From Aureimonas psammosilenae (GTDB taxonomy: Bacteria; Pseudomonadota; Alphaproteobacteria; Rhizobiales; Rhizobiaceae): a DNA stretch of 64,000 bases. The DNA is taken from contig NZ_WEZG01000006.1 of the NCBI RefSeq assembly GCF_009176975.1, forward strand, positions 1 through 64,000, in the 5' to 3' direction. Positions 57,199 through 64,000 of this stretch are shown piece by piece. Below the pieces are notes generated by a model. It was not told the origin of the DNA, made no database searches, and saw only the letters and a program-made list of their open reading frames with translations. The translations under genes were made by a program, and so were the position numbers. Each line of letters starts with the position of its first letter. Positions within the stretch are counted from its first letter, which is position 1.

Positions 57199-57738
57199 TC
57201 AGTGACGGGGCGCCAGCACCATCATCATCTGGCGACCTTCGAGCTTGGGCTCGGCCTCGACCTTGGAAAGCTCGGCCGTTTCCTCGCGCACACGGTTGAG
57301 GAGTTCCATGCCGAGTTCCTGGTGAGCCATCTCGCGCCCACGGAACCGGAGCGTCACCTTGACCTTGTCGCCTTCCTCGAAGAAGCGGCGGACCGCCTTC
57401 ATCTTGGTCTCGTAATCATGATCGTCGATGTTCGGACGCATCTTGATTTCCTTGACCTCGATGACCTTCTGGCGCTTGCGCTGTTCCGAGGCCTTCTTCT
57501 GGCCCTCGTATTTCAGCTTGCCGAGGTCGAGGATCTTGCACACGGGCGGATTGGCGTTCGGCACGATCTCGACGAGATCGAGTCCGGCCTCCTCGGCCAT
57601 CGCGAGCGCGTCGGCGGTCGCGGTCTGCCCCCGGTTCTGACCCTCGGCATCGATGAGCTGCACGAAGGGGATACGGATTTCTCGGTTGGAGCGCGGCCCT
57701 TCCTTCTGGACGGGGGGTGCGCGGAACGGTCTGCGAAT
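57199..57738 (-). CDS. infC: translation initiation factor IF-3, predicted AUU start
   Basis: IF-3 binds the 30S subunit and checks start codon and initiator tRNA. The frame contains [20 protein letters not shown], then [20 protein letters not shown] and [14 protein letters not shown], ending [12 protein letters not shown]. Related proteins begin MRRPF; here that position is ATT CGC AGA CCG TTC at 57738-57724, with GGAGAG seven bases upstream, so ATT (57736-57738) is the likely start, giving 179 residues (E. coli has 180 and also uses AUU). The only ATG upstream would add 23 residues that are not conserved. A rare start lets IF-3 repress its own synthesis. Confidence 0.93.
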   Translation of the reverse strand: MRRPFRAPPVQKEGPRSNREIRIPFVQLIDAEGQNRGQTATADALAMAEEAGLDLVEIVPNANPPVCKILDLGKLKYEGQKKASEQRKRQKVIEVKEIKMRPNIDDHDYETKMKAVRRFFEEGDKVKVTLRFRGREMAHQELGMELLNRVREETAELSKVEAEPKLEGRQMMMVLAPRH

Positions 57739-57950
57739 GGTCGTTCTCTCCGGTTGTTGAGACGTCAGAAATTGAAACTCGTGGAAGCGGGGTTTCGGTT
57801 CCCGCATCCTCTCGCCCCGCGACGAGGCGGGGCATTTCGAGACGGACGAGGCAAGGGAATACGCCCGCGTTCAAATGCAATATAGCATGGGCGAGCGGAG
57901 AATTCATCTTCGACGCGCCGATATCCGTCATTTTCCATGGAGCGCGCTTC

Positions 57951-58760
57951 TTGGCGACAGAGAATCTTCCTTCCCCGCCGGACTTCGTGACGGTCAATGG
58001 CGGCACCGAAAACCCGCGCCGCCTCGCCGTACGCGCCTTTCCCGGCGCCGCGCCGACGCTCGTATGGCTCGGCGGCTACCGTTCCGACATGCTGGGCACC
58101 AAGGCCGAGCGCTTGTCGGCGCTGGCGTCCCGCGAAGGTCTCGGCTTCTGCCGCTTCGATTATTCCGGCCACGGCGAATCGGAAGGACGCTTCGCCGACG
58201 GCACGATCTCGCGCTGGCGCGACGACGCGCTCGCCGTGATCGATGCGAAAACGCAAGGCCCCTTGATCCTCGTCGGCTCGTCCATGGGCGCCTGGATCGC
58301 ACTTCTTCTCGCCCGCCGAAACGAAGGGGTGAGGCTTCTGGCAGGCCGCGTGAAAGGCCTTCTCCTTCTCGCCCCCGCGCCCGACTTCACGCAAAGACTG
58401 CTCCTGCCGGCGATGACGGAGGAACAACGCAGCGACCTCGAAACGAAGGGCTTCTGCACCGAACCGTCGGACTATTCACCCGAGCCGAACATCTACACGC
58501 GCGCGCTGATCGAGGACGGCGCGGCGAACGGGGTGATGACGGGTCCGATCGCGACCGACTGCCCGATCCGCATCATCCAGGGCATGGCCGACCCCGACGT
58601 TCCCTTCGGCCACGCGCTGGACCTCGTTTCGCATCTCCCGACCGATGCGGTCACGGTGACGCTGGTGCCCGGCGGCGACCATCGACTGTCGCGCGAGGCC
58701 GACCTTCTTCTGATGGAACAGGCCGCGATGGACCTGGCGCGAATGTCCTCCGCGTCCTGA
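57951..58760 (+). CDS. alpha/beta hydrolase (carboxylesterase/thioesterase-like)
   Basis: A 269-residue hydrolase, started at TTG 57951, with GGAG eight bases upstream; an open frame extends upstream without a plausible N-terminus. The fold is visible: LVWLGGYRSDMLGTKAERLS (oxyanion strand), FDYSGHGESEG, nucleophile Ser in LVGSSMGAWIALLLA, acid Asp in IQGMADPDVPFGHA and His in GGDHRLSREADL. It resembles ABHD10-type and related esterases. Substrate unknown. It is divergent from infC. Confidence 0.85.
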   Translation: MATENLPSPPDFVTVNGGTENPRRLAVRAFPGAAPTLVWLGGYRSDMLGTKAERLSALASREGLGFCRFDYSGHGESEGRFADGTISRWRDDALAVIDAKTQGPLILVGSSMGAWIALLLARRNEGVRLLAGRVKGLLLLAPAPDFTQRLLLPAMTEEQRSDLETKGFCTEPSDYSPEPNIYTRALIEDGAANGVMTGPIATDCPIRIIQGMADPDVPFGHALDLVSHLPTDAVTVTLVPGGDHRLSREADLLLMEQAAMDLARMSSAS

Positions 58761-59064
58761 ATGCGTTTGGTTCCGTCGCCCGAGAAATTTTCCCGGCATA
58801 TCATCCGGCTGTTGCAGAACCGTCACGGTCCTATCGACGAGGGCGAGCAAATAACTGGAATTACTTGCCTTTCACCCCCGCGCAACGACCGTCAACGGAA
58901 CGCCGAACGACGGCCAGCTTGTTTTTTCTTGAACGGAGCTTGCCGGAATCCGGCCTCGCTCTACCGGCAGCCCATGTCGGGGCGTTGACAGCCTCCCGCA
59001 TTGCACTCACCATCGACCCATCATCCGACAACCATCGCCCCCACGGCGATCACGGGACACTGGA
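58761..59064. other. intergenic region, nothing recognised
   Basis: About 300 bases of lower coding potential between the hydrolase gene and the BTLCP gene. The right end must carry the promoter of the latter. No hairpin with a T-run, repeat or RNA gene was noticed. Confidence 0.35.
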
Positions 59065-59676
59065 ATGGGCCGCGCGTTTCGCGCCGCACTGGCGCTCTTT
59101 CTTTGCCTGCACGCAGCCGCGGCCTTCGCCGGCGGCCCGCAGAACCGCACCATGCCGGTCGGCTCGGCGACCACGACGCCGATCGGCTGGATCATGTTCT
59201 GCCGCGAAAACGCCCCCGACTGCCGCCCGATCCTCAGCGAAGGCCTTGCCCCCCGCCAGGCGAGCGAGGCGTTGCTGGCCGAGATCGACGCCTTGAACCG
59301 CCGGATCAATACCCAAGTGCGCCCCGTCACCGACCGCGTGCTCTACGGCGTCGAGGAGCGCTGGACCTATCCCGACGAGAACAAGGGCGACTGCGAGGAT
59401 TTCGCCCTCGAAAAACGCCGCGAACTCCATGCGGCAGGCATCCCCGTCGCCGATCTCCTGATGACGGTGGTGAGAAAGCGCGACGGCGAGGGCCATGCCG
59501 TCCTGACGGTGCGCACCGACGAGGGCGACTACGTCCTTGACAATCTCGACCCCCGCATGAAGCGCTGGGACGAAACGAACTACACCTTCGTGAAACGCCA
59601 AAGCTCGGCCGACCCGAATGTCTGGCTCACCATCGTCAACGACGCCGATGTCGCGGTAGGTGCGTTGAAGCGGTAG
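59065..59676 (+). CDS. transglutaminase-like cysteine protease (BTLCP family)
   Basis: A 203-residue secreted protein with a signal peptide of about 22 residues (LHAAAAFA). The papain-like triad is present: Cys110 in NKGDCEDFALEK, His144 in GEGHAVLTV and Asp159 in YVLDNLD. BTLCP proteins are bacterial relatives of transglutaminases and act as periplasmic proteases; LapG, which cleaves adhesins, belongs to the same larger group. No adhesin or LapD-type gene lies next to it here. Target unknown. Confidence 0.87.
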   Translation: MGRAFRAALALFLCLHAAAAFAGGPQNRTMPVGSATTTPIGWIMFCRENAPDCRPILSEGLAPRQASEALLAEIDALNRRINTQVRPVTDRVLYGVEERWTYPDENKGDCEDFALEKRRELHAAGIPVADLLMTVVRKRDGEGHAVLTVRTDEGDYVLDNLDPRMKRWDETNYTFVKRQSSADPNVWLTIVNDADVAVGALKR

Positions 59677-59759
59677 CAAACCGGGATGAGCGTGGCGGGT
59701 GGGCGGCTATCGGCCCGTTGTGATCATTCGACCAGTCGTTTCCGGCATCTTCGAAGCGG

Positions 59760-60278
59760 TCAGCCATGCCATCGCGGGCTCCCTCGACCGTCCTGCAACC
59801 CTTCTGACCGCAGCAACCCCTCGACCTCGCCCAGCACAAAGGCTCCGAAGCTGGGAGCGACATGTTCCTGCCCAAAGGCCGTGCCGCTAATTTGTATCTC
59901 GTAGACCGGTGCTTCGCCCTCATCGTCCGGTGCCGAGCAGTCCAGAACAAAAAAGGGACCGTAGCCGGACTGGTTGATGTGAACCATGGCTGGCGAGATC
60001 GCCCCGCTCGCCCGATCGCTCTCGGTCGCGAAGACGACGTTGGGTATGCCAACGGCATCATGTCCGCCTGGGACCAAGCCATAGAACTCCATGCCCTCGA
60101 ACCGTAAGGAGCCAAAGTCGAGCAGCATGGCTCGGTAGGAGGGTGGAAGGCGGACGCCGAGCCGAGTCTCCAAGCGAGCGACGTCGCTCTCGTCGTAGGT
60201 CCCAAGTCCCTTTGGTTGAAGACCGTTCTCACGGAGACGTTGAAGGGCCACGGCAAACGCCCGTCCGCCTTCTGTCAT
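59760..60278 (-). CDS. SMI1/KNR4 (SUKH) family protein
   Basis: A 172-residue soluble protein. The N-terminal YDESDVARLETRLGVRLPPS then YRAMLLDFGSLRFEG is the SUKH signature (E-LG-LP-YR-L--G), and the core continues with EFYGLVPGG and GYGPFFVLDC. Bacterial SUKH proteins often give immunity to contact-dependent or other polymorphic toxins. No toxin gene is adjacent, so it may be an orphan immunity gene or have a regulatory role. Codon use is like the core genome. Confidence 0.82.
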   Translation of the reverse strand: MTEGGRAFAVALQRLRENGLQPKGLGTYDESDVARLETRLGVRLPPSYRAMLLDFGSLRFEGMEFYGLVPGGHDAVGIPNVVFATESDRASGAISPAMVHINQSGYGPFFVLDCSAPDDEGEAPVYEIQISGTAFGQEHVAPSFGAFVLGEVEGLLRSEGLQDGRGSPRWHG

Positions 60279-60390
60279 CGCGCTTCCTCCAGGCTCTCGT
60301 GGTCAGCGACTGGAAGCTTGATTAAAACCAGCCTCCGAAGCTGCCAGATCGATTTTCACCCCGAAACGCCCCTCCCCGCCGCAGAAATCC

Positions 60391-60591
60391 CTACCGCTCT
60401 TCGCCCTCGTCCGAACTCAGCGCGTCATGATCCCGGCCGGGGATGACGTAGGAGCCCGTCAGCCAGCGGTTGAGGTCGACCGACTTGCAGCGCGGCGAGC
60501 AGAAGGGGTAGGTCGCGCGGTCGGACGGGCGGCCGCATTCCGGGCAGCCGCGCTTGGGGCGTAGCGGCGTGACCTTGGCGCTCCCGCTCAT
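60391..60591 (-). CDS. yacG: YacG-type zinc protein (DNA gyrase inhibitor family)
   Basis: A 66-residue protein with the family zinc site: Cys16 and Cys19 in [10 protein letters not shown], and Cys31 and Cys35 in [16 protein letters not shown]. coli YacG binds GyrB and inhibits gyrase. The stop-start junction with maf is a four-base overlap (60588-60591), so the two are translationally coupled, as in many Hyphomicrobiales. Confidence 0.88.
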   Translation of the reverse strand: MSGSAKVTPLRPKRGCPECGRPSDRATYPFCSPRCKSVDLNRWLTGSYVIPGRDHDALSSDEGEER

Positions 60592-61232
60592 ATCGCGGCA
60601 GGCGCCGGGACCACGTCCTTGTAGCGGCCGTGGATATCGAAGCCCTGGCCGTCGAGCAGCGACACGGTTTCATAAAGAGGCAGGCCGACGACATTGGTGT
60701 AGGAGCCGATGAGGCGCACCACGAAGCGCCCGGCCAACCCTTGGATGGCGTAGCCGCCCGCCTTGCCGCGCCATTCGCCGGACGCGACATAGGATTCGAT
60801 GTCCTCGCGCGACAGGCGTTTGAAACGCACCCGGCTTTCCACGAGGCGGATATGGTGGCGCTCGGAGCCCGGCCCGATCACGCAAACGCCGGTGAAGACG
60901 CGGTGCATGCGGCCGGACAGGATGCGAAGATTGGCGACCGCGTCCTCGCGCAGCTCGGCTTTCGGCATGATCTGGCGACCGACGGCGACCACCGTGTCGG
61001 CGGCGAGCACGATGCGGTTGCCGAGCTGGTCGCGCTCGGCGAGGATTTCGCGCGCGCGATCGGCCTTCTGCCGGCACAGGCGCTTGGCGAGCGAGCGCGG
61101 ATGCTCGGAGCGCTCCGGCGTCTCGTCGACATCGGCGGGCAGAAGCTGTTCCGGCTCGATGCCGGATTGTTGCAGGAGTTCGAGCCGGCGCGGCGAAGCG
61201 GAGGCGAGAACCAGCCGGGGCGTCGAGGCCAT
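60588..61232 (-). CDS. maf: Maf-family nucleoside triphosphate pyrophosphatase
   Basis: A 214-residue enzyme hydrolysing non-canonical or specific nucleotides to monophosphates. The substrate site has [18 protein letters not shown] (N-terminal), [33 protein letters not shown] and [20 protein letters not shown]. It lies between infA and yacG, 13 bases after infA and overlapping yacG by four bases, suggesting one transcript. Which nucleotide it prefers cannot be said. Confidence 0.92.
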   Translation of the reverse strand: MASTPRLVLASASPRRLELLQQSGIEPEQLLPADVDETPERSEHPRSLAKRLCRQKADRAREILAERDQLGNRIVLAADTVVAVGRQIMPKAELREDAVANLRILSGRMHRVFTGVCVIGPGSERHHIRLVESRVRFKRLSREDIESYVASGEWRGKAGGYAIQGLAGRFVVRLIGSYTNVVGLPLYETVSLLDGQGFDIHGRYKDVVPAPAAI

Positions 61233-61245
61233 CCCGGAAAACCGT

Positions 61246-61464
61246 TTACTTGAAGCGGTAGGTGATGCGACCCTTGGTGAGATCGTAGGGCGTCATCTCG
61301 ACGAGCACCTTATCGCCCGTCAGAACGCGGATGCGGTTCTTGCGCATCCGGCCCGCCGTGTGGGCGATGATCTCGTGGTCGTTCTCGAGCTTGATCCGGA
61401 ACGTCGCGTTCGGCAAAAGCTCGGTCACGGTGCCCGGAAATTCGAGAACTTCTTCTTTCGGCAT
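61246..61464 (-). CDS. infA: translation initiation factor IF-1
   Basis: A 72-residue S1-fold protein from the ATG at 61462-61464. [20 protein letters not shown], then [20 protein letters not shown] and [12 protein letters not shown] are the standard IF-1 sequence with its OB-fold. It blocks the A site of the 30S subunit in initiation. It precedes maf and yacG in the same direction, the order known from other Hyphomicrobiales. Confidence 0.97.
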   Translation of the reverse strand: MPKEEVLEFPGTVTELLPNATFRIKLENDHEIIAHTAGRMRKNRIRVLTGDKVLVEMTPYDLTKGRITYRFK

Positions 61465-61653
61465 CGATGATCCTTCGAGGATACGAACGCCGCTGAAGGG
61501 CATCCGCAGTCGCCGCCATGCCGCTGCATGGCCGCTGGAAATGGGATTAAGCGGCTCTCCATCGGCGCTTCGCGACGAAAAAGCAAGGCGGGAAGGCAGA
61601 ACCTTCCCACTAAATCGGGTGCGAAACCTTGGCTTGCAAGCCTATCCAAGCGA

Positions 61654-62943
61654 TCAGCTCGACAGACGCTCCACCTCGGCACCGCAATTGCCGAGCTTTT
61701 CTTCCAGGCGCTCGAAGCCGCGATCGAGATGGTAGACGCGGTTGACGATCGTCTCGCCTTCAGCCGCGAGCCCGGCGATCACGAGCGAAACCGACGCGCG
61801 AAGGTCGGTCGCCATCACCGGCGCGCCGGCCAGGCGCGGCACGCCCTCGACGCGCGCCACCTGCCCTGATAGCGAGATGCGGGCACCGAGCCGCACGAGT
61901 TCCTGCACGTGCATGAAGCGGTTCTCGAAGATCGTCTCGGTGATGTTCGACACGCCGCTGGAGCGCGTCATCAACGCCATGAACTGCGCCTGGAGATCGG
62001 TCGGAAAGCCGGGAAACGGGTCGGTGACGACATCGACGGGCTGGAGCCCGTTGCCGTTGCGCCGGACGTGAATGCCGTTGGCCACGTCCGTCACCTCGGC
62101 GCCGGCCGCGCGCAGGGCATCGAGCGCCGATTGGAGAAGATCGCTGCGCGTGCCTTCCAGCGTCACGTCGCCGCCCGTCATGGCCACCGCCATGGCATAG
62201 GTGCCCGTTTCGATGCGGTCCGGCAAAACGCGGTGGCGCGCGCCCGACAGCGCCTCGACGCCCTGGATGCGGATGGTGGATGTGCCCGCGCCCTCAATCC
62301 GGGCGCCCATCGCGTTGAGGCAGGCGGCAAGATCGGCGACTTCCGGCTCGCGCGCGGCGTTCTCGATCAGGGTCTCGCCCTTGGCGAGCGAGGCGGCCAT
62401 CATCATCACATGCGTCGCGCCGACGGAGACCTTCGGGAATCGGTAGCGCGCGCCTTTCAAGCCGCCCTTGGCTTCGGCGACGATGTAACCGCTTTCGATG
62501 TCGATCGTGGCGCCGAGCGCCTGAAGGCCTTCGATGAAGAGGTCCACCGGCCGCGTGCCGATGGCGCAGCCGCCCGGCAAGGACACGCGCGCCTTATGCA
62601 TGCGGGCGAGAAGCGGGCCGATCACCCAGAAGCTCGCACGCATCTTGGAGACGAGTTCGTAAGGGGCGGTGGTGTCGATGATGGTGCGCGCGGTGAAATG
62701 GATGGTGCGCCCGCTCGCGCCGCTTTGCCCGAGGCGCTTGCCGGACACGGTGTAGTCGACGCCGTGATTGCCGAGAATGCGGATGAGCTGTTCTACGTCC
62801 GCCAGATGCGGCACATTTTCCAGCGTCAGCGTGTCGTCGGTGAGAAGCGAGGCGATCATCAGGGGGAGCGCGGCGTTCTTCGCGCCCGAAATCGGGATGG
62901 TGCCGGAGAGCGTGTTGCCGCCCCTGATGCGGATGCGATCCAT
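61654..62943 (-). CDS. murA: UDP-N-acetylglucosamine 1-carboxyvinyltransferase
   Basis: A 429-residue enzyme of the first committed step of peptidoglycan synthesis, adding enolpyruvate from PEP to UDP-GlcNAc. The active-site Cys126 is in [15 protein letters not shown] (the fosfomycin target), and [12 protein letters not shown] near the N-terminus, [11 protein letters not shown] and [18 protein letters not shown] match the family. Start ATG at 62941-62943. It lies upstream of infA, with about 190 bases between them. Confidence 0.96.
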   Translation of the reverse strand: MDRIRIRGGNTLSGTIPISGAKNAALPLMIASLLTDDTLTLENVPHLADVEQLIRILGNHGVDYTVSGKRLGQSGASGRTIHFTARTIIDTTAPYELVSKMRASFWVIGPLLARMHKARVSLPGGCAIGTRPVDLFIEGLQALGATIDIESGYIVAEAKGGLKGARYRFPKVSVGATHVMMMAASLAKGETLIENAAREPEVADLAACLNAMGARIEGAGTSTIRIQGVEALSGARHRVLPDRIETGTYAMAVAMTGGDVTLEGTRSDLLQSALDALRAAGAEVTDVANGIHVRRNGNGLQPVDVVTDPFPGFPTDLQAQFMALMTRSSGVSNITETIFENRFMHVQELVRLGARISLSGQVARVEGVPRLAGAPVMATDLRASVSLVIAGLAAEGETIVNRVYHLDRGFERLEEKLGNCGAEVERLSS

Positions 62944-63101
62944 GCGATTCGTCCAATCGGGGCGGCGGCGGCGTGGTGCCGGCGTTCCGCTCGTGTCTTG
63001 CCCGCGCGGCGGAGGATGCCGAAGCGCGCGGAGGCGGTGGAAGGGGTCCCCTACACCAGGGCGGGCGGACATTCAAACGCCCGCGACCGCAATGCCTGGA
63101 C

Positions 63102-63260
63102 TCAATGCGAGCCGACGAGAACCGTCAGGCCGAAGACGAAAAAGGCGACCAGCGCGATCTTCCAGGCGTCCCCCCGTTTCCTCAGGCCCGGCAGGCCGAG
63201 AGGACGGAAGAGATGCAGGAGCATCGCCAGAAGAAGGAGAAGGGAAAGGAGCTTGCCCAT
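63102..63260 (-). CDS. small membrane protein (52 aa)
   Basis: From ATG at 63258-63260 the minus strand encodes a 52-residue protein: a Leu-rich first helix (MGKLLSLLLLLAMLLHLF), a basic linker (GLRKRGDAWK) and a second helix (IALVAFFVFGLTVLVG). The two-helix hairpin with a basic loop and clean start and stop supports a real gene. It lies 15 bases before the BetB-like gene's end, downstream in the same direction. Function unknown. Confidence 0.6.
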   Translation of the reverse strand: MGKLLSLLLLLAMLLHLFRPLGLPGLRKRGDAWKIALVAFFVFGLTVLVGSH

Positions 63261-63275
63261 GCGTGGAAGGTCGCC

Positions 63276-64000
63276 TCAGTAGGGCGACGCCGCCTGCCCC
63301 ATTTCGACGTAAACGCTCTTCACCTGGCTGTAATGCTCGATCGCCGCGCGGCCGTTCTCGCGCCCGATGCCCGAACGCCTTGCGCCGCCGAAGGGCATTT
63401 CGACGGGCGTCAGGTTATAGGCGTTGATCCAGCAGGTGCCGGCCTTCAGCTTGGCCACCACGCGGTGCCCGCGCTGAATGTCGCGCGTGAAGACGCCGGC
63501 CGCGAGGCCGAATTCGGTGCCGTTGGCGCGCGCCACCACTTCCTCTTCCGTGTCGAAGTCGAAGACGCTCATCACCGGGCCGAAGATTTCTTCCCTGGCG
63601 ATGCGCATGTCGTCCCGGACATCGGTGAAAACGGTCGGCTGCACGAAGAAGCCCTCGACCATACCCGGAAGAACGGCGGCCTTGCCGCCGCATTCGAGCT
63701 TGGCCCCTTCCTCCTCCCCGAGCCACATATAGGATAGGACCCGCACCCTTTGAGCTTCCGACACGAGCGGTCCCATGTCGGTCGCCTCGCTCAATGGGTC
63801 GCCGAGCCGGATTTTGGCGACGCGCGCCAGAAGCTTTTCCACGAAAGCCGCGCGCACCGAACGCTCCACGAAGACGCGCGTGCCGTTGGAACAGATCTGG
63901 CCCGCGGAATAGAAATTGCCGAGGATCGCGCCGGAGACGGCGGCGTCGAGATCGGCATCGGCGAAGACCACGATCGGCGACTTGCCGCCGAGCTCCAGCG
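63276..64000 (-). CDS. betaine-aldehyde-type dehydrogenase (partial, N-terminus outside window)
   Basis: The C-terminal 241 residues or so of an NAD-dependent aldehyde dehydrogenase; the gene continues past the right edge. The nucleophile Cys is in [18 protein letters not shown], and [19 protein letters not shown] and [20 protein letters not shown] match betaine aldehyde dehydrogenase (BetB), which makes glycine betaine from betaine aldehyde for osmoprotection. The visible part [18 protein letters not shown] at the edge contains the general-base Glu. The substrate is likely but not certain, since bet neighbours lie outside the window. Confidence 0.88.
   Translation of the reverse strand, partial: LELGGKSPIVVFADADLDAAVSGAILGNFYSAGQICSNGTRVFVERSVRAAFVEKLLARVAKIRLGDPLSEATDMGPLVSEAQRVRVLSYMWLGEEEGAKLECGGKAAVLPGMVEGFFVQPTVFTDVRDDMRIAREEIFGPVMSVFDFDTEEEVVARANGTEFGLAAGVFTRDIQRGHRVVAKLKAGTCWINAYNLTPVEMPFGGARRSGIGRENGRAAIEHYSQVKSVYVEMGQAASPY

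Overview
The window looks like chromosome from a GC-rich alphaproteobacterium of the Hyphomicrobiales, plausibly near Aurantimonadaceae or Rhizobiaceae. Pointers are the glk / ABC exporter / dapB / gpmA cluster, the murA - infA - maf - yacG order, HWE-type histidine kinase, BTLCP-type transglutaminase-like protease, chemoreceptors ending in a WEEF-like pentapeptide, and several small proteins typical of that order. Genus is not determinable from sequence reading alone. No rRNA, tRNA or CRISPR array was found.

Region 1-7.5 kb is accessory: a tyrosine integrase of the P4 type (6047-7273) closes a stretch of lower-GC genes. These comprise a Tat-like exported protein cut by the window edge, an XRE-type regulator overlapping an EmrE-like SMR pump, a chemoreceptor, a frameshifted small gene, and an unrecognised gene pair (4268-5990) whose first product resembles N-terminal domains of Mrr-type restriction proteins. 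This is the best candidate here for an undescribed system.

Region 7.5-26 kb is core-like chromosome on mixed strands: an SDR/patatin pair, small unknown proteins, MarC, a lipoprotein, a second chemoreceptor with CHASE3, 3-hydroxybutyrate dehydrogenase, type II NADH dehydrogenase, an EI24 protein, and a DNA-repair patch (two endonuclease III paralogues and an Ada/MGMT fusion lacking its zinc domain). Then come unknown genes, gene remnants, SelO and an adenylate cyclase.

Region 26-33 kb is an operon, LysR - SBP - ATPase - permease - permease - aldehyde dehydrogenase, matching ydcSTUVW(patD) for polyamine/GABA import and oxidation. From 32.7 to 37.6 kb lies decayed accessory DNA: FG-GAP, MFS, TetA-like and tautomerase remnants between a LysR, an LprI-like and a cyanovirin-N-like secreted protein and an epimerase.

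Region 37.5-64 kb is mostly housekeeping on the minus strand: multi-PAS HWE kinase, gpmA, dapB, ABC exporter, glk, mepA, a glycosyltransferase with an amber stop, a second ABC exporter on the plus strand, a ModA-like binding protein, pheT, a GGDEF-EAL protein between pheT and pheS, pheS, rplT-rpmI-infC (infC apparently starting at AUU), yacG-maf-infA-murA and a BetB-like aldehyde dehydrogenase running off the right edge. Several small genes that standard length cut-offs miss are included.
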